Shown in pieces: positions 1 to 5,897 of a DNA stretch of 7,890 nucleotides. Made by a program: the position numbers and the translations under genes. The stretch is from JALHSW01 sp038321755 (GTDB taxonomy: Bacteria > Actinomycetota > Acidimicrobiia > IMCC26256 > PALSA-555), in the NCBI GenBank assembly GCA_038321755.1, contig JBBQFJ010000145.1:1-7890 (forward strand), read 5' to 3'. Position 1 is the stretch's first letter; each line of letters opens with the position of its first letter. The notes beneath the pieces are model-generated. The model was not told the origin of the DNA. It was given only the letters and a program-made list of their open reading frames with translations, and did no database searches.

Positions 1-526
1 GGTGCGCATCCGCGACCTGGTGCGCAACTGCTTGCGCATGCGGCCCGACCGGATCGTCGTCGGTGAGGTTCGTGGCCAGGAAGCGCTCGACATGTTGCAG
101 GCCATGAACACCGGTCACGACGGGTCGCTCACCACCGTGCACTCCAACTCGCCGCGCGACACGCTGTCGCGCGTCGAGACGATGTCGCTCATGGCCGGGA
201 TGGATCTGCCCGTGCGCGTCATCCGCGAACAGATGGCATCGGCGCTCGACCTGATCATCCACCTGAGCCGGTTGCGCGACGGCACCCGGCGAGTGACGCA
301 CGTGACCGAGGTGATGGGCATGGAAGGCGACGTCATCGTCCTGCAGGACCTCTACGTCTTCGACTACGGCATGGGCATCGATGCCGAGGGCAAGTTCCTC
401 GGCCACATGAAGAGCACCGGCATCCGTCCGAGCTTCGGCGACCGGCTCGCGAACTACGGGATCTCGCTCGACTCGTCGCTCTTCGCGGCGGAGGCGTTCG
501 AACGACGTGCGGCGGCGAAGCGATGA
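1..526 (+). CDS. cpaF: Tad/Flp pilus assembly ATPase, CpaF/TadA family (C-terminal part, 5' end outside window)
   Basis: This is the C-terminal half of a secretion ATPase of the type II/IV (GspE/VirB11-like) superfamily, CpaF/TadA branch. It powers Flp pilus assembly at the cytoplasmic face of the membrane. The frame is read from base 2 and is open to the left edge, so the real start and the Walker A loop lie outside; the GTG at 2 is an internal codon. Visible hallmarks, numbered from base 2, are the Walker B strand RIVVGEVRG (residues 17-25) and the His-box region GHDGSLTTVHSN (38-49), both diagnostic of CpaF. A region beginning RVETMSLMAGMDLP then leads into the C-terminal lobe. About 174 of an expected 400-500 residues are present. 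The stop overlaps the tadB start by four bases (ATGA, 523-526), so the two are very likely translated in a coupled way from one mRNA. Family assignment is firm; the symbol follows common actinobacterial usage (tadA is the synonym). Confidence 0.95.
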   Translation, partial: VRIRDLVRNCLRMRPDRIVVGEVRGQEALDMLQAMNTGHDGSLTTVHSNSPRDTLSRVETMSLMAGMDLPVRVIREQMASALDLIIHLSRLRDGTRRVTHVTEVMGMEGDVIVLQDLYVFDYGMGIDAEGKFLGHMKSTGIRPSFGDRLANYGISLDSSLFAAEAFERRAAAKR

Positions 527-1536
527 GCACGTTCCTGCTCGCTGTCGACAGTGGTGATCCGACGACGCGTCTCGTCGTCGCGGTGTTGATGGCGGCGGCC
601 ATCCTGGCGCTGGTGCTCGCGTTCATGCTGATGACCGGCGATCAGCGCAGTGGCCTCGAGAAGCGCCTCACGGGCTTCGGAACCCCCGAGGACCTGCCGG
701 ATGACGAGACGCCGCGGGGCGATCAGCAGCTCGCCGAGACCCGGTTGATGCAGGAGATGGTCGGCCTCACCGGCCGCATGGCCGAACGGGTCGGGGTCCT
801 GAACCGCGTGGAGGACAAGCTCGAGCAGGCGGACGTCCCGCTCCGCCCGCCCGAGGCGATCTTCTTCTACGGAGCCGGCCTCTTCGTGGTGTTCGCCGCG
901 TCGTTCCTGTTGCTCGCACCGATCAGCGCGTTGCTCCTGTGGACCATCGCGGCAGTGACCCCGTTCCTGGTGCTCGAGTTCCGGCGCAAGCGTCGACTGC
1001 GCAAGTTCGAGCGTCAGCTCCCCGACACGCTGAACCTGCTGGCCGGGTCGATGCGGGCCGGGTTCTCCTTCACCCAAGGTCTCGAAGCTGTCGCGGACGA
1101 GGCGTCCGAACCGTCCCGGCGCGAGCTGCAGCGGGTGTTCACCGAGAGCCGACTGGGCCGCCCCATCGAGGACTCGCTCGAGGAGTCGGCGAACCGGATG
1201 CACTCGGTCGACCTCTTGTGGGCCGTCATGGCCATTCGCATCCAACGCGAGGTCGGCGGCAACCTGGCCGAGCTCCTCGACACCGTGGCGCGCACCATGA
1301 CCGAGCGCGAACGACTGAAGGGCGAGATCCTCTCGCTCACCGCTGAAGGTCGGATGTCGGCGTGGGTGCTCGGCGTGTTCCCGCCGCTGTTCGCGGTGGT
1401 GCTGTACGTGATCCAACCCGACTACATGAGCCTGCTCTTCTCCAGCGCGCTCGGGATCATGGCGGTCGGCGTGTCCGCGGTCATGGCCTGCTTCGGGTTC
1501 TTCTGGCTCCGCAAGATCATGACGATCGAGGTCTGA
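523..1536 (+). CDS. tadB: Tad pilus inner-membrane platform protein TadB (type II secretion system F domain)
   Basis: TadB is one of two GspF-like polytopic proteins that form the inner-membrane platform on which the Tad ATPase acts. The 337-residue product has an N-terminal membrane anchor (about 17-37), a charged cytoplasmic linker (38-110), two hydrophobic segments (about 112-131 and 133-151) followed by a basic patch (FRRKRRLRKFERQ), then the T2SSF domain (about 165-290). That domain starts with LPDTLNLLAGSMRAGFSF and contains the typical QREVGGNLAELLDTVA motif. Two further membrane segments follow (about 279-297 and 303-328). Length and order match TadB rather than TadC. The ATG at 523 overlaps the ATPase stop and has no strong Shine-Dalgarno sequence, which suits re-initiation by the upstream ribosome. 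The stop is separated from tadC by one base. Confidence 0.95.
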   Translation: MSTFLLAVDSGDPTTRLVVAVLMAAAILALVLAFMLMTGDQRSGLEKRLTGFGTPEDLPDDETPRGDQQLAETRLMQEMVGLTGRMAERVGVLNRVEDKLEQADVPLRPPEAIFFYGAGLFVVFAASFLLLAPISALLLWTIAAVTPFLVLEFRRKRRLRKFERQLPDTLNLLAGSMRAGFSFTQGLEAVADEASEPSRRELQRVFTESRLGRPIEDSLEESANRMHSVDLLWAVMAIRIQREVGGNLAELLDTVARTMTERERLKGEILSLTAEGRMSAWVLGVFPPLFAVVLYVIQPDYMSLLFSSALGIMAVGVSAVMACFGFFWLRKIMTIEV

Positions 1537-1537
1537 G

Positions 1538-2461
1538 GTGTCTCCCATCGTGGTCGCTGCCGTCGTCTCGGGGGTCGTGCTCCTCATCGGTCTCTTGACG
1601 ATGTCGGTCGTCGTCGAACGATCCGAGGTACGCGAGTCCCTCCGACGGCTCGAGGGCTACCAGATCCAGGACGTGCGCGACCAGGAGATGCTGGCACCGA
1701 TCGGGGAGCGCGTGTTCACCCCGGTGCTCGGCAGCCTGTCAGGAATCGCGCAGCGCTTCACCCCGAATGGCTATCGAGAACAAGTCGCGCACAAGCTCAC
1801 GATCGCCGGCAGTCCCGCGAACATGACAGTGGATCAGATCCTCGTGTTCAAGCTGCTCGGCTTGATCTCCGGTCTCATCTGGATCCCGCTGATCTTCGTC
1901 GGCCTCGGGTTGAGCGGCCTCTTCGCGTTCGTCGTAGTCGTCGTGCTCTGGGGCGCGTGCTTCATGGGTGCCGACGTGTTCTTGTCGCGCGCGATCGAGG
2001 CGCGCCAGCACGACATCGCGGTGCAGCTCCCCGACATCCTCGACCTGCTGACGATCTCGGTGGAGGCCGGGCTCGGCTTCGAGCAGGCGCTCGAGCGCAC
2101 GACGACCGCGGTGCCGGGTCCGCTCTCGGACGAGTTCCGGCGCATGCTGCGCGAGACGCGGTACGGCGCCAGCCGCGCCGAGGCGCTGCGCGCGATGGAT
2201 GAGCGCTGTGATGTCCCGGAGCTCCGCACGTTCATCATGGCGATGCTGCAAGCCGACACGTTCGGTGTTTCGATCTCGCGTTTGTTGCGCTCGCAGGCCG
2301 ACGACATGCGAATCCGCCGCCGGCTCCGAGCGCAGGAGCAGGCGCAGAAGGCGCCGGTGAAGATGCTGTTCCCGCTGGTGTTCTGCATCTTCCCGTCCAT
2401 CTTCGTGGTCATCCTCGGTCCGGCGATGATCTCGCTGATGCAGAACTTCGCGAAGACGTAG
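1538..2461 (+). CDS. tadC: Tad pilus inner-membrane platform protein TadC (type II secretion system F domain)
   Basis: TadC is the second GspF-like platform protein and a partner of TadB in Flp pilus assembly. The 307-residue product has an N-terminal membrane segment (about 4-25), a cytoplasmic linker, a hydrophobic pair (about 103-123 and 125-147), a T2SSF domain (about 160-280) and a C-terminal membrane segment (about 277-300). The domain opens with QLPDILDLLTISVEAGLGF, carries the ALRAMDERCDVPELRTF stretch and the QADTFGVSISRLLRSQA helix, a close fit to the TadC form of the domain. The GTG start is preceded at 1528-1532 by GAGGT, a good ribosome binding site five bases upstream that lies inside the end of tadB. 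The stop TAG shares its last base with the GTG of the next gene, so tadB, tadC and that gene are probably one coupled unit. Confidence 0.95.
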   Translation: MSPIVVAAVVSGVVLLIGLLTMSVVVERSEVRESLRRLEGYQIQDVRDQEMLAPIGERVFTPVLGSLSGIAQRFTPNGYREQVAHKLTIAGSPANMTVDQILVFKLLGLISGLIWIPLIFVGLGLSGLFAFVVVVVLWGACFMGADVFLSRAIEARQHDIAVQLPDILDLLTISVEAGLGFEQALERTTTAVPGPLSDEFRRMLRETRYGASRAEALRAMDERCDVPELRTFIMAMLQADTFGVSISRLLRSQADDMRIRRRLRAQEQAQKAPVKMLFPLVFCIFPSIFVVILGPAMISLMQNFAKT

Positions 2462-3969
2462 TGGCCACGCTCACGCACTCGCCCGGGGCGACGGGTGCGT
2501 CGCTCGCCCAGGCGTCGCCACCCGAGCCGAAGACCACGACTCCGAGCTCCTCGCGCCGCAGGCTGCGGCCACCGAGCCTCGACACGCTCTTCACCCTCGT
2601 CTTCGCCGTGTTCGGCTGGGGCGTCGGAATCGCCCGTCTGTCTGACAACTCGTTCTTCTGGCACCTGCAGACCGGCGGCCGGATCCTCGACCACGGGTTC
2701 CCGCACGTCGACCCCTATTCGTTCGTCGCGAAGGGCACACCGTGGGTGGTGCAGTCGTGGCTCGCCGAGGTCACCTACGGCGGGCTCGATCGGCTTGCCG
2801 GCCCGTTCGCGATCCGCCTGTTCTGCGGACTCGTCGGTGTGGCGATCACGGTGCTCGCGTTCCGGCTCGCGCTTCGGCTCGCGCGCGACCGCGTGCGCGC
2901 GGCGCTCCTCACTGTTGCCGCGTTGGCCGCGCTCTACACGTTGTGGTCCGAGCGCCCGCTCCTCATCGGCGTCCTCTTCTTCGTCCTCCTCCTGTGGGTC
3001 GTCGAGGTCCCCGACGGGCCCCTCGGGCGACGTGAGCTCCTCGCGCTGCCGATCATCTTCTGGCTCTGGGCCAACGTGCACGGATCCTTCGCGCTCGGCT
3101 TCGCGTACCTCGGCCTGCATCTCCTCGGGCGCTGGCTCGAGGGGCACCGACCGTGGGAGGGCCGTGAGCGGCGACTCGTGCTCGGGAGCCTCATCGCGTT
3201 CGTCGCGTGCTTCCTGAACCCGTACGGCGTTTCGCTCGTCACCTTCCCTGTCGATCTCATGCGGCGCGGCGATGCGCTCACGGACGTCGTCGAGTGGATG
3301 TCGCCGGACTTCCACTCGGTGCGAGGCCTCGCGTTCGCGCTCTGGGTCGTGGTGTTCTTCGTGGTGCTCGCTCGTGCGCGTCACCGGGTCACGGTCCGTG
3401 ATCTCGTCGTGACGCTCCCGTTCCTCGTGCTCGGGTTCTGGGCGCTCCGCAACATCGCGCTGGCCCCGCTCGTCGGTCTGCCGGTCGTCGCGCGTGCTGT
3501 CGCGGTCGACCGTCGTCCCGACGACTCGCGCCTCCGGCTCGGGTGGGTCTTCGTGGCGGTGCTCGGGCTCCTCGCGGTCGGGATGGGGCTGCGTGCCGCC
3601 GGCCAGCCCGACTACGCGCTCGACTCGTATCCGGTGCAAGCGATGAACGCGGTCGAGCGTCAGGGGCTGCTGGGATCTCGTGTCCTCACCGACGATGCTG
3701 ACGCCGGGTACGTGATCCTGCGCTACGGCACCGACCAGCCGGTGTTCATGGACGATCGCTTCGACATGTACCCGCTCCCGGTGATCCGTGATTTCACGAC
3801 GATGAGCAACGGCACCAGCGGCTGGGACGATGTCCTGCACCGGTACGACATCGAGGTCGTCGTCTGGGGACGGGGGAGAGCGCTGACGCAGCTCCTCGCG
3901 CAGAGCGACCGGTGGCGCGCGACCTATCGCGACGCGAAAGACGTCGTCTTCGTCCGCACGGACTCGTAG
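2461..3969 (+). CDS. Multi-pass membrane protein of GT-C-like layout, coupled to tadC; function unknown
   Basis: The product has 502 residues. Residues 1-38 are a Pro/Ser/Thr-rich, basic and probably cytoplasmic tail. About nine to ten hydrophobic segments follow (near 41-60, 114-138, 147-163, 166-182, 193-222, 238-262, 286-305, 316-345, 360-378). The last ~120 residues are soluble. Between segments 1 and 2 lies a loop with DNSFFWHLQTGGRI, then HVDPYSF and WVVQSWLAEV; segment 5 contains LWANVHGSF. The tail contains DADAGYVILRYG, PVFMDDRFDMYP and a closing DRWRATYRDAKDVVFVR. I recognise this combination from a widespread, largely uncharacterised family of bacterial membrane proteins resembling GT-C glycosyltransferases (lipid-linked sugar donors, first outer loop acidic). 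Asp62 is a candidate catalytic residue by position only. The GTG start overlaps the tadC stop (TAGTG) without a clear ribosome binding site, so translation probably depends on tadC. A pilus or envelope glycosylation role is inference; a structural role is equally possible. Confidence 0.75.
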   Translation: MATLTHSPGATGASLAQASPPEPKTTTPSSSRRRLRPPSLDTLFTLVFAVFGWGVGIARLSDNSFFWHLQTGGRILDHGFPHVDPYSFVAKGTPWVVQSWLAEVTYGGLDRLAGPFAIRLFCGLVGVAITVLAFRLALRLARDRVRAALLTVAALAALYTLWSERPLLIGVLFFVLLLWVVEVPDGPLGRRELLALPIIFWLWANVHGSFALGFAYLGLHLLGRWLEGHRPWEGRERRLVLGSLIAFVACFLNPYGVSLVTFPVDLMRRGDALTDVVEWMSPDFHSVRGLAFALWVVVFFVVLARARHRVTVRDLVVTLPFLVLGFWALRNIALAPLVGLPVVARAVAVDRRPDDSRLRLGWVFVAVLGLLAVGMGLRAAGQPDYALDSYPVQAMNAVERQGLLGSRVLTDDADAGYVILRYGTDQPVFMDDRFDMYPLPVIRDFTTMSNGTSGWDDVLHRYDIEVVVWGRGRALTQLLAQSDRWRATYRDAKDVVFVRTDS

Positions 3970-3984
3970 CGCTCGTCGCGGTGC

Positions 3985-3990
3985 GAGACT
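3985..3990 (+). promoter_or_regulatory. Possible -10 element of a leaderless transcript (acetyltransferase gene)
   Basis: GAGACT lies six bases before the ATG at 3997. It keeps the A at position 2, the A at position 4 and the final T of the TATAAT consensus. There is no Shine-Dalgarno sequence between it and the ATG, so transcription could begin at or next to the start codon. No convincing -35 box is visible. The call is weak alone and rests on the same arrangement recurring before coaE and uvrB. Confidence 0.25.
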
Positions 3991-3996
3991 TTCGGG

Positions 3997-4530
3997 ATGT
4001 CGTCCCCGAGGATCCGCGTCGAACGAGCTGCCGATGTTGCAACAATCGCGGGGGTGGTCGCAGCTGCGTTCGGTTCCCAGTTGCAAGTGGAGCTCGTGGA
4101 GGCGATACGTGCATGCCCACAGTTCTTGCCCGACCTCTCCTTGATCGCGGAGCTCGACGGCGAGATCGTCGGTCACGTGATGATCAGCTCGGCGACCCTT
4201 GAGGACGGCGACACCCGTCATCAGATCGCGAACCTGTCACCACTGGCCGTCCACCCGACCCACCAGCAACAAGGCATCGGTTCGATGCTCGTACGCGAGG
4301 TCACGGCTCGGGCCGACCGCCGGGGTGAGCCGCTCGTGATCCTGGAAGGGGATCCTGCGTACTACGGCAGGTTCGGCTTCGAACCGGCGGCACCCCAGGG
4401 CATCGAGATGACGCTGCCATCGTGGGCCCCACCTGAGGCAGCGCAGATGCTTGGGCTGCGCGGCTATGAGCCCTCGATGCGCGGCCGTGTCCGCTATCCG
4501 CCCGCCTTCGACTTGGTCTCGCACGACTGA
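3997..4530 (+). CDS. GNAT family N-acetyltransferase, YhbS type
   Basis: The 177-residue product is a GCN5-related N-acetyltransferase, which transfers acetyl from acetyl-CoA to an amine; the acceptor is not predictable. Features in order: an N-terminal helix region (about 8-42), strand LIAELDGEIVGHVMIS (49-64), strand LSPLAVHP (80-87), the acetyl-CoA pyrophosphate-binding motif Q90-QQGIG-95 (the Q/R-x-x-G-x-G/A consensus), and GDPAYYGRFGF (118-128) with the paired Tyr. The closing RGRVRYPPAF (162-171) with the AYYGRFGF block is typical of the YhbS branch (COG3153), and length fits that family. It starts 27 bases after the preceding stop. The gap has no obvious ribosome binding site, and a -10-like GAGACT sits six bases before the ATG, so it may be read from its own leaderless promoter as well as by read-through. 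The hairpin at 4583-4618 ends the unit. Link to the pilus genes is unproven. Confidence 0.9.
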   Translation: MSSPRIRVERAADVATIAGVVAAAFGSQLQVELVEAIRACPQFLPDLSLIAELDGEIVGHVMISSATLEDGDTRHQIANLSPLAVHPTHQQQGIGSMLVREVTARADRRGEPLVILEGDPAYYGRFGFEPAAPQGIEMTLPSWAPPEAAQMLGLRGYEPSMRGRVRYPPAFDLVSHD

Positions 4531-4582
4531 GCCGGCAGTGCGTGACGGGCGGCCAACGGATCGCCCCGGAGCGCCGGCACGC

Positions 4583-4618
4583 GAAGAGGCCGCAGGCTCC
4601 TGTGCCTGCGGCCTCTTC
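4583..4618. terminator. Strong hairpin terminator between convergent genes
   Basis: A perfect 15-bp inverted repeat (arms 4583-4597 and 4604-4618, core AGAGGCCGCAGGC) encloses a six-base loop, TCCTGT. It lies between the acetyltransferase stop (4530) and the end of the plus-reading-minus pilin genes (4638), so it can serve transcripts from both sides. The plus-strand tail CCTTGCTGCTGATTTT is only mildly T-rich, and the minus-strand side has no T run. This is common for hairpin terminators of high-GC actinobacteria. Confidence 0.8.
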
Positions 4619-4637
4619 CTTGCTGCTGATTTTCGCC

Positions 4638-4835
4638 CTACGGGTTGGGAGACTTCTTGATGGTGCTCCCGGCCTCGTTGAACTTGTCGTTCACCTGACC
4701 CCGCATGAAGACCACGGCGGCGATGACCGCCAGGGCGATGAGGGCAACGAGGAGGATGTACTCCACCAGGTTGGCGCCTTGCTCGTCCTTCGTGAGCTTC
4801 GCTTGGAGCCAGGTCTTCAGCACGAACAGGTTCAT
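4638..4835 (-). CDS. flp: Flp/Fap-type pilin, downstream copy
   Basis: This encodes a 65-residue type IVb prepilin, the structural subunit of the Tad (Flp) pilus. Residues 1-20 are a hydrophilic leader ending KLTKDEQG. The prepilin peptidase site is expected after Gly20, giving a mature start ANLVEY with Glu at +5 and Tyr at +6, the Flp hallmark. Residues 22-43 are the hydrophobic assembly helix, and the tail is short and charged, ending KKSPNP. The mature subunit would be 45 residues, normal for Flp. The ATG is preceded on the minus strand by GAAAGGGG (4841-4848), a good ribosome binding site five bases away. It lies 33 bases after the second pilin gene in the same direction and probably shares its transcript. 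The two products agree at 53 of the first 57 positions and then diverge completely. Confidence 0.95.
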   Translation of the reverse strand: MNLFVLKTWLQAKLTKDEQGANLVEYILLVALIALAVIAAVVFMRGQVNDKFNEAGSTIKKSPNP

Positions 4836-4840
4836 GCGAA

Positions 4841-4848
4841 CCCCTTTC
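4841..4848 (-). promoter_or_regulatory. Ribosome binding site of downstream pilin
   Basis: The minus strand reads GAAAGGGG, five bases before the ATG at 4835. The same octamer precedes the other pilin at 5072-5079, so the duplicated unit includes the translation signal. It is the clearest Shine-Dalgarno pair in the window, fitting highly translated pilins. Confidence 0.7.
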
Positions 4849-4868
4849 GTTCCTGACTCTGCGGGTTG

Positions 4869-5063
4869 CTACTTGCCGTTGCTGCTCAGCTTCGAGCCGG
4901 TCTCGTTGAACTTGTCGCTGACCTGGCCACGCAGGAAGACGACAGCGGCGATGACGGCAAGGGCGATGAGGGCAACGAGGAGGATGTACTCCACCAAGTT
5001 GGCGCCTTGCTCGTCCTTCGTGAGCTTGGCCGTGAGCCAAGTCTTCAGTACGAAGAGGTTCAT
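4869..5063 (-). CDS. flp: Flp/Fap-type pilin, upstream copy
   Basis: This 64-residue prepilin is a paralogue of the neighbouring gene and first in the pilin transcript. It has the same 20-residue leader (ending TKDEQG), the cleavage point after Gly20, mature ANLVEY with Glu+5 and Tyr+6, and hydrophobic helix 22-43. Differences from the other copy in the first 57 residues are only T11/Q, L44/M, S49/N and T55/A, after which the tail is KLSSNGK rather than TIKKSPNP. The start was set at 5063 because it reproduces MNLFVLKTWL at the same place as in the paralogue and has GAAAGGGG eight bases upstream. The reading frame stays open much further upstream, but that extension runs antisense through coaE and would bury the leader peptide, so it is rejected. 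Two near-identical pilins could be major and minor subunits, or simply extra dosage. Confidence 0.95.
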   Translation of the reverse strand: MNLFVLKTWLTAKLTKDEQGANLVEYILLVALIALAVIAAVVFLRGQVSDKFNETGSKLSSNGK

Positions 5064-5071
5064 GGATGGTG

Positions 5072-5079
5072 CCCCTTTC
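5072..5079 (-). promoter_or_regulatory. Ribosome binding site of upstream pilin
   Basis: The minus strand reads GAAAGGGG, eight bases before the ATG at 5063. It decides the start of this gene against the many longer in-frame possibilities further upstream. Confidence 0.7.
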
Positions 5080-5086
5080 GGTGTCG

Positions 5087-5111
5087 GTGGTCGGAGCCCA
5101 GGTCCGACCAC
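5087..5111 (-). other. Stem-loop in the pilin leader
   Basis: A perfect 9-bp inverted repeat (arms 5087-5095, GTGGTCGGA, and 5103-5111) has a seven-base loop. It lies between the proposed pilin promoter and the pilin ribosome binding site, leaving that site unpaired. If transcription starts near 5110, the hairpin would form the extreme 5' end of the pilin mRNA, where such stems often protect against decay. As DNA it could equally be a palindromic operator. There is no T run, so it is not a normal terminator. Confidence 0.5.
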
Positions 5112-5116
5112 GGGAT

Positions 5117-5145
5117 GTATCGGCGCGGAGGGCGCGAAATCTTGA
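5117..5145 (-). promoter_or_regulatory. Candidate sigma-28/WhiG-like promoter of the pilin genes
   Basis: The minus strand carries TCAAGATT (5138-5145), a 13-base spacer, and GCCGATAC (5117-5124). The second box matches seven of eight bases of the GCCGATAA -10 used by FliA/WhiG-type sigma factors. The first box is a partial match to their TAAA-type -35. Transcription would start near 5110, about 47 bases before the first pilin codon. A motif of this size can occur by chance, and the coaE side carries a related CCCGATAC, so a general -10 preference of this genome is the main alternative. Confidence 0.3.
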
Positions 5146-5198
5146 GCACTCTGCGTGGCATTTTTCTGCCGCTCCGAGAGGTGCACATTTGGGCCCGA

Positions 5199-5204
5199 TA
5201 CGCT
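5199..5204 (+). promoter_or_regulatory. Possible -10 element of a leaderless coaE transcript
   Basis: TACGCT fits the TANNNT form of a housekeeping -10 and ends seven bases before the chosen GTG at 5212. No ribosome binding site stands at a useful distance from that GTG, so a transcript starting at the codon itself is plausible. A -35 box is not evident. Confidence 0.35.
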
Positions 5205-5211
5205 CCCGGCC

Positions 5212-5880
5212 GTGCTGTTGGTCGGGCTGACGGGCGGGATCGGATCAGGGAAGTCGACGGTCGCGGACCTGTTGGTCCGGCGGGGCGCCGTCGTCGTGGA
5301 TGCCGACGCGGCGGCACGGTCCGTGGTCGAGCCGGGCACCCCGGCCCTCGCGGCCCTCGTCGAACGCTTCGGTGCCGGCGTCCTCGGATCCGACGGAGCC
5401 CTCGATCGACCCGCGCTCGCCGCGCTCGCCTTCGCCGACGAGCAGTCGCGGAAGGACCTCGAGGCGATCACCCATCCAGCGATCAACGCCGAGTTCCTTC
5501 GTCAGATGCAAGCGGCACCGGCCGACGGGATCGTCGTGTGCGACGTGCCGTTGCTCGCCGAGTCGGAGCAGGCGCGCGGTCGTGGCTATCCCGTGATCAT
5601 CGTGGTCGAGGCGCCACTCGATCTGCGCCTCGACCGGCTCGAAGGTCGCGGCGTGCCGCGGGACGACGCAGCCCGTCGCATGGCCGCCCAGGCGAGTGAC
5701 GAGGAGCGGCGCGCGATCGCCACGCACGTGATCGACAACTCGGGCGACCTTGCCGCGCTCGAGCGTCAGGTCGAGGACCTGTGGCCCGATCTCGTGCGCA
5801 TCAAGGGCGAGCTCGACGCCGAAGCGGTCGCGCAAGCCGCCGCGAAGGCCGCGCCTGGGTCGGAGACCGGCCGGACGTAG
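5212..5880 (+). CDS. coaE: Dephospho-CoA kinase
   Basis: CoaE phosphorylates the 3'-hydroxyl of the ribose in dephospho-CoA with ATP, the last step of coenzyme A synthesis, in the cytoplasm. Counting from GTG 5212 (222 residues) the order is: MLLVGLTGGIGSGKST with the P-loop (8-16), DADAAAR (30-36) for substrate binding, ITHPAI (86-91), CDVPLLAE (110-117), the lid arginine region RLEGRG (142-147), RRMAAQAS (155-162) and HVIDNSG (172-178). All diagnostic motifs are intact. The frame is open further upstream to a GTG at 5155, but those 19 residues lack family similarity; the P-loop at residue 8 is the normal spacing, so 5212 is preferred. The last 20 or so residues (Ala-rich) extend past the usual CoaE end. 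It is read divergently from the pilins and is followed after 30 bases by uvrB, a pairing known in mycobacteria. Confidence 0.96.
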   Translation: MLLVGLTGGIGSGKSTVADLLVRRGAVVVDADAAARSVVEPGTPALAALVERFGAGVLGSDGALDRPALAALAFADEQSRKDLEAITHPAINAEFLRQMQAAPADGIVVCDVPLLAESEQARGRGYPVIIVVEAPLDLRLDRLEGRGVPRDDAARRMAAQASDEERRAIATHVIDNSGDLAALERQVEDLWPDLVRIKGELDAEAVAQAAAKAAPGSETGRT

Positions 5881-5897
5881 CTGTCACACCCCTGCGC

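Larger units (their letters stand above)
4638..5063. repeat. Tandem duplication of the pilin gene
   Basis: The copies 4638-4835 and 4869-5063 align from their start codons with a constant offset of 228 bases and no gap through most of their length. The best block, 4732-4799 against 4960-5027, matches at 67 of 68 bases, including third codon positions, whereas the 3' tails and the intergenic spacer are unrelated. This pattern points to a fairly recent duplication or to continuing gene conversion over the leader and assembly helix. Confidence 0.9.

Noticed and set aside
454..1587. A 377-residue open frame on the minus strand opposite tadB.
   Set aside because: Antisense shadow of a well-supported gene; the product is low-complexity, rich in His, Arg and Glu, with no known motif.
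1834..4221. A 795-residue open frame on the minus strand across tadC, the GT-C-like gene and the acetyltransferase.
   Set aside because: It runs antisense to three genes with clear family motifs, its product is dominated by Arg, Glu, Asp and His without any recognisable domain, and such frames are expected opposite high-GC3 coding sequence.
4638..5063. Possible CRISPR-like or mobile-element repeat.
   Set aside because: Only two units, both coding for complete pilins with proper start signals, and no terminal inverted repeats or transposase nearby.
5155..5211. Longer coaE from the GTG at 5155.
   Set aside because: The 19 extra residues do not resemble CoaE, and the P-loop spacing is right only from GTG 5212.
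5064..5486. Upstream extension of the first pilin (giving a 205-residue protein).
   Set aside because: The extra part lies antisense to coaE and would displace the prepilin leader; the paralogue shows the true start, which also has its own ribosome binding site.
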